Below are positions 7,940 through 15,773 of a stretch of 20,257 nucleotides of DNA, in pieces. The DNA comes from a virus. The stretch spans positions 1 to 20,257 of IMG/VR virus record IMGVR_UViG_3300021197_001447, one strand, 5' to 3'. The position numbers and the translations under genes were made by a program. The notes under the pieces are model-generated. The model ran no database searches. It was given only the letters and a program-made list of their open reading frames with translations, and was not told the DNA's origin. Position 1 is the first letter of the stretch, and each line of letters opens with the position of its first letter.

Positions 7940-10900
7940 GATGTCGATACCTTCTTGGTCAGAGCAAAGGTAGCAAGTTTCTTGACTACAGGAACATCAG
8001 ACTTTGCTGGATTTCCAGTGAAAACCATTTTTGTTCTGTAAGATTTGTAGTTACCCAGTTCAATTCCAGAAGGAACTTTATATGTGTAATCTGCAAAGTC
8101 TTCTTCGTCGGATGCATTTTCTATCTTCTTAGACTCTTCTGTTTTTTCAAGTTTTACATACTTCTGTTCAGTGAGGTCATCTTTATCGTCAGGAAGAACC
8201 TGAAGATAAACTTCAACGTCACAGTCTGCGGGCATCGCCGCTTTGAGTTCAACCTTGACATCATTTGCAACTAGGTCGAGTGGAGTTGTTTTGGAAAGAT
8301 AACGAGAAACGGAAACGTCTTCTTTCTTTGTTGGTTTCGGATTCTCTTCACCCGTAGTGTCAGTCGAAATGTTATTTTTAACTGCTACCAGACTCAATCT
8401 GTCCAAGTCGAGTACAGGACTAATATCCTTATTATCAGTCTTAAGTTCTATAGAAAGTAATTTATTGTTCATAGTCAGTTCTGTTTTTGCATCTAACTTG
8501 ATGTCATTGTGTTCCACGACCTCTTCTTCTTTATTAAATGCAGTCGATGCCGGAATTGTCTTAATCTTGACACTCGTATCTGGTTTCTTAACGATATCTG
8601 CTTTAACATAAATCTTATGTGCAGTTGGTGTCTGTACAGTTTCTCTGATTTCGTTTTTAGCACTACCAGAAACACCCTTGACATTGAATGTTTTTATTGT
8701 GGTTGTATCATACTCAGCCTTGTTTACTCTGAACATGATATCCTTTGTCAAATCCATAGTTCTCTTTCCGTTACTCTGTGGTAAGAAAAGATTTCCAATG
8801 TAAGGTTGCTTTACTGCTTCCTGTACACTCTCAGTTCCATCTAAGGTAATACCCTTTCTTCCCAGTTCAGTTGACCAGAGAGAATACTTGTCGGTATTTG
8901 CTTTTACTGTGATTGCATAATCACCAGGCTCAAGATGAATAGCACTATCAAATTTGAATCGAGTGTATGAGTTTACGTTTGGTGATGTTGCATTGAACGT
9001 ACAACCAGTAGCGGCTCCATTGCTCATTTTTACAACGTGACTTAGAGGAACTGCATACTTAGGGTCTGGTTGCTCACCAACGACAGAACGCAATTCCACT
9101 TCTACAGGAACAGCAGAATTTATTTCACTGAACCAGAGGTCGATACTGGTCGCCATGATTCCCTTTTTGTTTTTAGTGGGGTCTACTGTGAAGATTTGTG
9201 CAAGTGGGTCAATTTTATCGTTGACCGAACTTTTCTGCATAAATCCGCGTTCTCGGTCACCCGTTGAAAGTTTTGTTTGACTGACAGATTCTTGGACAAT
9301 TTCTACTTTTCTTGTACTTCCGGTTTTGTTTCCCTCGGTCTTAACATCACCAATTGTAAAGATTGAAGAAGAGGTAGAAGTTTGTTTTCTTCCGGCAGAG
9401 AATTCAGCAGTGCTGGGGAGTTTATCGCTGACTGTTACGTTTAACTCACCAGAAGTAAAGATATTCTCTTCGGTTATTACAACCTTAAATGCAATCCTAC
9501 CTGTATGTGAACCATCAGCGGCACCAGAAGCAACCGTGTCTTTCGCAACCCGATTACCTGCAATATCTCCACTTGGAGTGTTACCTGCACCGGAGGTGAA
9601 TATTTGTGTTTCGGGTTTGAATGGAGTTAATTTTGCTCCGATGTTCTTACCCTTGTCATCAGTTCCTGCTTGATTAATTTTCTTACCATTGATATACACG
9701 CTATGTTGAGTATTAGGTTTCAGACCATTAGCGATTCCATAGAAAGTCAATGCTCTTGCTGGAGCCTTTGCATTTTCCCAACTTACCACATAGTGGTCCG
9801 CAATTGCATATCGTCTGGCTCCGAAAATCGTGTTGACGTAACGAGACTGACGTTGAACGCTGACGGTTTGACCTCTCCGGGCAGCGTCTGCTTTCAGTTT
9901 CCGTAGTTGCTTATCACTGGTAGCAACTGCATACGTTCTATTTTTGTCAGGTTGGTTGAATCGAAGGGTTCTGTTGTTCCACATATTGTACCAATTGTTT
10001 CTAGCGAATCTACCAAACAAACCACGACCACGATAGTACCGATTCCTACGACCATAAAAACCTCTCCATGCCCCATAACTACGATTCCACCATAGTCCAT
10101 ACGCACCCTTTGAATATGCGTATGCTCTTGCTTGTTTGGCTAAAACATTATTAGCAGTATTTACGTCACCAACACCACCGAGAGTCCGGTATATTTGAGC
10201 AACCCTGCTTGTGGTGAGATGCTTTTTGTCAGCAACTGTTGGTTTTGCTTGGTCTGCCCAGTCATCTGAACTTGGAGAAAGTTTAAGTTTTCCAACGAAG
10301 TTCTGTTTTGCTGTTGGATTTATTTTGAGATTTGTATTTCCTTCTAAGTTAGAAAGATATGCAACATCTTCTTTACTTGGAGTGAGTGTAATTAATCTGT
10401 CATCGGAAAGAGTAATACCATCAACATTTATTGATTCCATTTCCAAATTAATGTTGGTGCAAGAAACTGCTGGTCGTAACCTGTTTCCATCATATGCTAC
10501 ATTAGATTCATCATTCAATTCTGCTCTTTCAGGGCTAGAAAAATCATCAACATTCAATGCATTCATGAATGGTTCATTTTCTAAGTCTTCAACTCGTTTA
10601 CGAAGAGTTTCAATTTCTGCTGTGTTCAAATCACATTTTTCTTCTACATCCGAAAGACGAGTATCAAGTTCACCAATGTCTCTCATGGTATATCTTCGAT
10701 TGTCTGACTTTTCAATCCGAAGACTATCTGGAGAGAATGTATATGGAGGAACATCGAGAGTAAAGAGTTTCATACCATCATCCTCACTGAATGTTGGCAT
10801 AATTGGTTCCATAGAAGGAATACCTTCAATATGTTTAAATTCTGTATCATTTTCAATAACGATTAAATCGGTTCTTCCCATGTAGTGCTTATATGACACA

Positions 10901-13674
10901 AAGTAGAATTCACCATCTTCTGGTGTGAACGCACCTTGAACGCTGCTCGGAGAAACCCCCGTTGCAAGTTCCAAATTGCTGTTTTGTATCGTCTTCTGTG
11001 AAGGAACCCGAATAGGTCTGTGGTCAATACAATCTCTTAGACTTGCTCTTGCACCATTAGCGGGATTAATGAATGCCGGAATAGTTTCATAACCAAACGC
11101 CGCTCCAGTTTTACCATCAGAAGTAATACCAACGTGGTCGCTGTGAATATATGAATTCACACAAGCAGGCATCAAAATTGTGCTGTAGTTATTACTGACT
11201 GACATCTCGTGTTCAAAGTAGGTGAGAGTTACTTTGAACAGCGTTTGACCTTCTGGGGTGTTATTCCATGCACCTCCTGGACCAGCAGTTCCATCAAAAC
11301 CATCTCGGAGTATGAGATATGCGTGGTCATAGAGGTAACCCTTTTGTCCATCATTGAAGTCAAATTGTTCTGTAATATCTTTGCTACCACTAGCAATATC
11401 CAAAACCTGTTCAACTTCATATACATCAGAAATACCCAAATCAATTCCATTTCCATCCTGTATAAACTGATTAAATGAACCACCGGGAATATCAATTGTT
11501 GTTCTTTTGAGTGTCTTCTTTCTGAATTGAGAATCTAGAAGTTCTGTTTGTGCCGCATCTGCATTTGTTCTAATATTCGCTAGAACCAGAGCCGTTTTTC
11601 TTGCTCCATTATCAGTTCCTGCACTTGAACCACCGATGTGAATACCATCACTATTGATTCTTACTTTAAGTTCTCTACCACCAGATGCAATTTCAAGTGC
11701 GTTATCGCCACCAGCCAGGTCACCAGTACCACCTCCAAAGGTGTAAACATAACCGTCGGCAGCAACAATGTATTCGTCTAGTTGGTCTGCATCATCGATA
11801 ACACCATCACCTGCACCAGCACCCGCAAAGAAGAATCCTTCTGGGATGTGGTTGAATGGGTTATCTGCAAGAGTAGAAGTTCCTGCACTACCCTCGTAGT
11901 ATCCAAGAGATTTGTTCCATGTCAGTTCAACTCTAAAGTCTCTTTGAACAACATAGTCAAGTCCCATGATAGTTTTAACTGTATTTCCTTCTGGAACTTG
12001 ATACACTAAATTAGTGTTTCCTTCGTCCCCGAAAGTTGAACCCAATGTACCTCCGCCTACTGCTTCGGCTTCAAAAATTTGTTTATTTGAACCTGCTTGT
12101 GAAAAGTAAACTACATCGCTAATACTCGCTGTGTTAAACTGTTCTTCGAATCCAGCGACTTCACCGAATTGAACATTGTTCAAGTATAATCTGTAGATGC
12201 CTCCACCACCAGTAGTATGTACAAGCAACTGAACTGCATTAGCACAACCAATTCGGTCGTTTGATTGATTCGAAAGAATCAACTTCATTTGTTTAGGTCC
12301 TACAACAGTATCGAAAGTTGCTCCCTCAGTTGGGATATGATAGAACAGGCTTCCAGATTCCTGACCACTAAACAAAGGCTTACTTGCAGTGTTTTTAACT
12401 AGAACATAGTTACCCAAATCATTTTCGATAAGTTTACTAACTTGTTCTTTAATATGGTCTTCGTCTCTTGCTTTTCGACCAATGATGTATTCAGTATCTT
12501 GTAGTTCGAATTCATGTCCCCTAACATAACACTTACCGGGTTCAATTCCGAATGCAAGGTAGTTGTCCGCACCGGCAGTATTTCCATTATCATTGATTAG
12601 TGGATTGGTGCTATTGTCTGGAATAAATTCATCAACATACTCTTTTATTTCTAGTTCGAATGGTGTGACTTCGTAGTGACCAGACTCGTCGTAGGTTCTT
12701 CTTGCAAGAGTTTTTTCTAGTTCTGCATAGTCAGGATATTTTACTGTCTTAAAGGTTTCTCCTTGAAGAATCCTAACCAGTTCCACGAAATTTTCATTTT
12801 CATAATTCGAACGGAATCCATCTTCGTTGTATACGAAATGCTTCTGTGAAAGTTGTAGGTCAATCTGATATCGGTCAGCACCGGGAGCATTGTAGTTGTA
12901 TGAACCTTGTGCTGGGTCACGAAGTGTAACATCACTTGATTCTGTTACAGTTTTTCGATTCAACGAAAATCCAACAACAGCAGTTTGTTTTGTTGGGTCA
13001 AAAATTCGTTCGCCGACCAAACCATCATTTGTATCTGTGTTTGAGTAATAAACCGTAAGCACTTGTGCTGAATTTTGCACAAAGAATCCTTCGACATAAA
13101 ACAGACCTTCACCCACAGAAATCACAGTACAGTCTCCGCTACTCGCAGCATTTGTTGATGCAGAAGCAGAAACTGTAAATGTAGTGGTTAAGTTTGGATT
13201 TGTACTGGTAAAGGTGGAGTTTGTTTTGTATAGGTCTTTCTGATTTGCGGCATAATCCAAGGAAGGCGTCCCAGTATCTGCTTCTAGACCAACACCACTC
13301 ATTGGTTCATAAATTACAATTTGAGTTTGGTCGTCAGAAACATTGTCAATGACATCGAGTACTTTGCCTCTTTTGTTTCCACTAAAGATTTCAAATCCTT
13401 TAAGGAGAGCAAGTTCGGTGGAGGAAACAGATTCAATGCGAACAAATCTTGCTTCAGTTTCGTTGATTTCACCACCACGAACAACAGAACCGTTGTCAAA
13501 AACATGGTCACCAAAGTTAGATAACTGATTGTTAAGAATGCTCTGAAGTTGACTTAGTTCTCTTGCTTGTACGGAATAACCCGGACGGAAAAGAATTCTA
13601 AGAAACTTCTTCGACTCGTCGAAATCGTCGTAGTACGGTGAAACATTAAATCGTGATTTCTTTTCTCTTGCCAT
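7936..13674 (-). CDS. Giant DUF4815 virion structural protein (baseplate/fibre connector candidate)
   Basis: A 1912-residue protein. The N terminus (FNVSPYYDDFDESKKF, then LFRPGYSVQARELSQLQ and FGDHVFDNGSVV) is the hallmark of DUF4815, found in virion proteins of T4-like cyanophages and relatives. Residues about 995-1031 form a predicted coiled coil (ELDTRLSDVEEKCDLN to TLRKRVEDLENE). Residues about 1180-1240 are strikingly rich in Trp, Tyr, Arg, Asn and Gly (GLWWNRSYGAWRGFYG, RRNRYYRGRGLFGRF). Residues about 1489-1653 (DPLAQIFTVD to KQPYIGNLFLPQ) and about 1789-1905 (RYLSKTTPLDL to VKKLATFAL) match beta modules I recall from the C-terminal part of such proteins. No signal peptide or membrane helix is seen. 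It follows gp8 by ten bases and precedes the fibres, so it may link fibres to the wedge as gp10 does in T4; that is inference. AGAGGA precedes ATG at 13674. Its TGA overlaps the next start. Confidence 0.88.
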   Translation of the reverse strand: MAREKKSRFNVSPYYDDFDESKKFLRILFRPGYSVQARELSQLQSILNNQLSNFGDHVFDNGSVVRGGEINETEARFVRIESVSSTELALLKGFEIFSGNKRGKVLDVIDNVSDDQTQIVIYEPMSGVGLEADTGTPSLDYAANQKDLYKTNSTFTSTNPNLTTTFTVSASASTNAASSGDCTVISVGEGLFYVEGFFVQNSAQVLTVYYSNTDTNDGLVGERIFDPTKQTAVVGFSLNRKTVTESSDVTLRDPAQGSYNYNAPGADRYQIDLQLSQKHFVYNEDGFRSNYENENFVELVRILQGETFKTVKYPDYAELEKTLARRTYDESGHYEVTPFELEIKEYVDEFIPDNSTNPLINDNGNTAGADNYLAFGIEPGKCYVRGHEFELQDTEYIIGRKARDEDHIKEQVSKLIENDLGNYVLVKNTASKPLFSGQESGSLFYHIPTEGATFDTVVGPKQMKLILSNQSNDRIGCANAVQLLVHTTGGGGIYRLYLNNVQFGEVAGFEEQFNTASISDVVYFSQAGSNKQIFEAEAVGGGTLGSTFGDEGNTNLVYQVPEGNTVKTIMGLDYVVQRDFRVELTWNKSLGYYEGSAGTSTLADNPFNHIPEGFFFAGAGAGDGVIDDADQLDEYIVAADGYVYTFGGGTGDLAGGDNALEIASGGRELKVRINSDGIHIGGSSAGTDNGARKTALVLANIRTNADAAQTELLDSQFRKKTLKRTTIDIPGGSFNQFIQDGNGIDLGISDVYEVEQVLDIASGSKDITEQFDFNDGQKGYLYDHAYLILRDGFDGTAGPGGAWNNTPEGQTLFKVTLTYFEHEMSVSNNYSTILMPACVNSYIHSDHVGITSDGKTGAAFGYETIPAFINPANGARASLRDCIDHRPIRVPSQKTIQNSNLELATGVSPSSVQGAFTPEDGEFYFVSYKHYMGRTDLIVIENDTEFKHIEGIPSMEPIMPTFSEDDGMKLFTLDVPPYTFSPDSLRIEKSDNRRYTMRDIGELDTRLSDVEEKCDLNTAEIETLRKRVEDLENEPFMNALNVDDFSSPERAELNDESNVAYDGNRLRPAVSCTNINLEMESINVDGITLSDDRLITLTPSKEDVAYLSNLEGNTNLKINPTAKQNFVGKLKLSPSSDDWADQAKPTVADKKHLTTSRVAQIYRTLGGVGDVNTANNVLAKQARAYAYSKGAYGLWWNRSYGAWRGFYGRRNRYYRGRGLFGRFARNNWYNMWNNRTLRFNQPDKNRTYAVATSDKQLRKLKADAARRGQTVSVQRQSRYVNTIFGARRYAIADHYVVSWENAKAPARALTFYGIANGLKPNTQHSVYINGKKINQAGTDDKGKNIGAKLTPFKPETQIFTSGAGNTPSGDIAGNRVAKDTVASGAADGSHTGRIAFKVVITEENIFTSGELNVTVSDKLPSTAEFSAGRKQTSTSSSIFTIGDVKTEGNKTGSTRKVEIVQESVSQTKLSTGDRERGFMQKSSVNDKIDPLAQIFTVDPTKNKKGIMATSIDLWFSEINSAVPVEVELRSVVGEQPDPKYAVPLSHVVKMSNGAATGCTFNATSPNVNSYTRFKFDSAIHLEPGDYAITVKANTDKYSLWSTELGRKGITLDGTESVQEAVKQPYIGNLFLPQSNGKRTMDLTKDIMFRVNKAEYDTTTIKTFNVKGVSGSAKNEIRETVQTPTAHKIYVKADIVKKPDTSVKIKTIPASTAFNKEEEVVEHNDIKLDAKTELTMNNKLLSIELKTDNKDISPVLDLDRLSLVAVKNNISTDTTGEENPKPTKKEDVSVSRYLSKTTPLDLVANDVKVELKAAMPADCDVEVYLQVLPDDKDDLTEQKYVKLEKTEESKKIENASDEEDFADYTYKVPSGIELGNYKSYRTKMVFTGNPAKSDVPVVKKLATFALTKKVSTS

Positions 13675-13684
13675 GGTTTCCTCT

Positions 13685-15754
13685 TTAGAATCCTAGTAGA
13701 ATTTGATATTCTTCCATTTGTTCGGCGCCCTTTACAATGGGCTTCATATTTTGTGCATATAAGATTTCACCAGAATTGAATTTAATCTCTGGTATTTGTA
13801 CAGTATTTATAACGCCAATTCTTGCTGCCGCACCAGAAATACTAATTGCTTCTCCTGAAGTAAAAGACCCGGATTGGTTTATCAGAGTAAGTTCTCCGGT
13901 GTTTCCACCAGCAAATTCTTGGAAGTGAAAAATGGTTGCCTTTCCACCATTAGCCCCCGTAACAGCAGAGTCATCTGGGAAGGTGCTTTCTAGGAGAGGA
14001 ACTTTAGATGCGTCTGCACTAACACCAACAAAGGTGGCAGTTCTAAAATTAATTTGAGTTTGGTCCCTTGCTGGTTCTTGAACCCCAACAACTCTGGCTT
14101 GTTCATTATTGGTTACCGACCAAATTTTAGTCGAATCATCATATTTCATTTCACTGATTGCCTCACCAGTAAATCCAAACGCATAAGGTTGTTCAAATTC
14201 TCCTTGAACATTTTTTAGTTTTAATATACCATATCCGGCTTCGTTTGAAGGAGCGTAAGAATCAATTTTTCCTGTGGCTTTAGTTTCACTTCCAATTATA
14301 AAATTACCAACTGTGTATAGACTTTCTGCTAGTCCATCACCGGAAGAATTAGATTCAATTTTCATTTCTTTAATGATGTCAGTTTGAGTAGATGCAAGTC
14401 GGACGGGATTTCCATTACTATCAAGATACTGAGTGTCTGTATCATTTAATTTTGGATTTTTAACAATACCATATTGAAGTATGTCGTTATCACCAGAAAG
14501 ACCGGATATTTCTTCAGTTGCTTCGAATCGTTTTACAAGCAAAATATTACTTGCACCAAATTCTCGAACTGCATCTGAACCATGACCACCTCTAGGTGGG
14601 ATAATCGGATAAGATGAAAATCCAGCATAGTTTCCACTTGCAGTCGCATTGTCTGTTGGTACTATTACAGGTGTTATTTCTGTGTAGTTTTTGCCTGGAT
14701 TTGTCATAACGATTCTATCCAGTTTTTTATGAGTTGGATTGTTTCCATCGTATTCTGAGAATTTCAAATAACCCTCTGCGGAAACACCATCACCAGAAAA
14801 ACCCAAACTGGGTACAATCTGATAAGTTGACAGTTCTGTTACTGGCATTCTTAGTGGAGTTTCTATTGTGGCTATTCTAGTTGCTCCAACGTAATCTGTT
14901 ATTTTTGATACCTGTACCGCTCCGGGTCCTTTGGATACAATTAAATCCATATTGTTGTATGCATCGTCTGTTCCTAAAGAACCCGTATTAAGGGTGACTG
15001 TGGTCGAGCCAACTCCTGAATTTGAAGAAAACTGATATCGACCCACATCGATTTCTGCATGAGCAGATGCATCCCAGTTGTCTTCTCTCACAGAAGCCGG
15101 TAAGTCAATAAAGAAAATACCACCATCGATTGCATTTGATTGTATGTCAAATTGTCTCTGTGATACATCATCAAAACCTCTACTAGTCACTACAGGAACT
15201 GGAATGTATTCTGCTGATATAAACTTTCTTAGTTCTTCGGGAATGGTATACATGAACTTCCACATAAAACCATCTTGGGTGCTGAATACACCCGAGGTTT
15301 TTGTTGAAGAAGGTTTAGTTGTAGTTAGTGCGTTATTGTTATTCGAAATACATTTGTATACATTGTATTCTTCAGTCATCACATAATAACGCTTGCTCTC
15401 AAGATTCTCTTGGTGATTGTATTGGGTGTATTGAGTCGAACCCGACCAATCATATCGAGGAATCATATAAGAAATATCACTCGCATTGATTGCTTTCATT
15501 GCAATCATGTTTCTTGAGATTTCTCCATCTTCAAATGCAGAATCAATTGGATGATTGAAGATTGATTCTCCGGCAGTATTTCCGCGAGAAGTGGAGTAGT
15601 CACTCCCGTCAAACACACCGTCCGCAGTCCACCCAGTAGTCTTACCAATAAACATAAAGAGATTGTCTTTCTCTTTAAGAGTATCAATAAAAGCCTTTGC
15701 GGAATAATTCCGTATAGATTTTCTGATTGGGCTATTACTACCAGTGGAAGACAT
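13685..15754 (-). CDS. 8: Baseplate wedge subunit gp8, long form
   Basis: A 689-residue protein whose two ends match T4 gp8 (334 residues). At the N terminus the order is AKAFIDTLKEKDNLFMFIGK, then MIPRYDW (T4: VIPRRDW), YNVYKCI (T4: VYRCL), DGFMWKFMYTIPEEL (T4: DGYVWEYLFEIP) and EYIPVPVV (T4: EYIVVPW). At the C terminus GEILYAQNMKPI and EEYQILLGF match T4 GEMIYMENRPPI and EEINILFTF. In T4, gp8 is a wedge component bound to gp7, gp10 and gp6. Here about 350 extra residues sit between, with Gly/Ser-rich beta segments, including two repeats ending FTGEAIS and FTSGEAIS that also resemble a stretch of the gp7-like protein. TAGGAGT precedes ATG at 15754, 19 bases after the upstream stop. Identification is firm; the role of the insertion is unknown. 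Confidence 0.88.
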   Translation of the reverse strand: MSSTGSNSPIRKSIRNYSAKAFIDTLKEKDNLFMFIGKTTGWTADGVFDGSDYSTSRGNTAGESIFNHPIDSAFEDGEISRNMIAMKAINASDISYMIPRYDWSGSTQYTQYNHQENLESKRYYVMTEEYNVYKCISNNNNALTTTKPSSTKTSGVFSTQDGFMWKFMYTIPEELRKFISAEYIPVPVVTSRGFDDVSQRQFDIQSNAIDGGIFFIDLPASVREDNWDASAHAEIDVGRYQFSSNSGVGSTTVTLNTGSLGTDDAYNNMDLIVSKGPGAVQVSKITDYVGATRIATIETPLRMPVTELSTYQIVPSLGFSGDGVSAEGYLKFSEYDGNNPTHKKLDRIVMTNPGKNYTEITPVIVPTDNATASGNYAGFSSYPIIPPRGGHGSDAVREFGASNILLVKRFEATEEISGLSGDNDILQYGIVKNPKLNDTDTQYLDSNGNPVRLASTQTDIIKEMKIESNSSGDGLAESLYTVGNFIIGSETKATGKIDSYAPSNEAGYGILKLKNVQGEFEQPYAFGFTGEAISEMKYDDSTKIWSVTNNEQARVVGVQEPARDQTQINFRTATFVGVSADASKVPLLESTFPDDSAVTGANGGKATIFHFQEFAGGNTGELTLINQSGSFTSGEAISISGAAARIGVINTVQIPEIKFNSGEILYAQNMKPIVKGAEQMEEYQILLGF
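13804..13811 (-). promoter_or_regulatory. T4 late promoter candidate (TATAAATA) for the DUF4815 gene
   Basis: The minus strand reads GTTATAAATACTGT: an exact TATAAATA followed by CT, close to the extended T4 late consensus. It lies in the 3' end of gp8, about 130 bases before the ATG of the DUF4815 gene, and would give a leader of about 120 bases. It is the only exact TATAAATA I found on the coding strand. It also encodes Ile-Asn-Thr of gp8. Confidence 0.5.
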
Positions 15755-15773
15755 GTTATACTCCTAGTTTATC

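Noticed and set aside
10211-10885. A 224-codon open frame on the plus strand
   Set aside because: It lies fully opposite the DUF4815 gene, has no family likeness and low-complexity Ser/Phe/Leu content, as expected of a shadow of a long gene.
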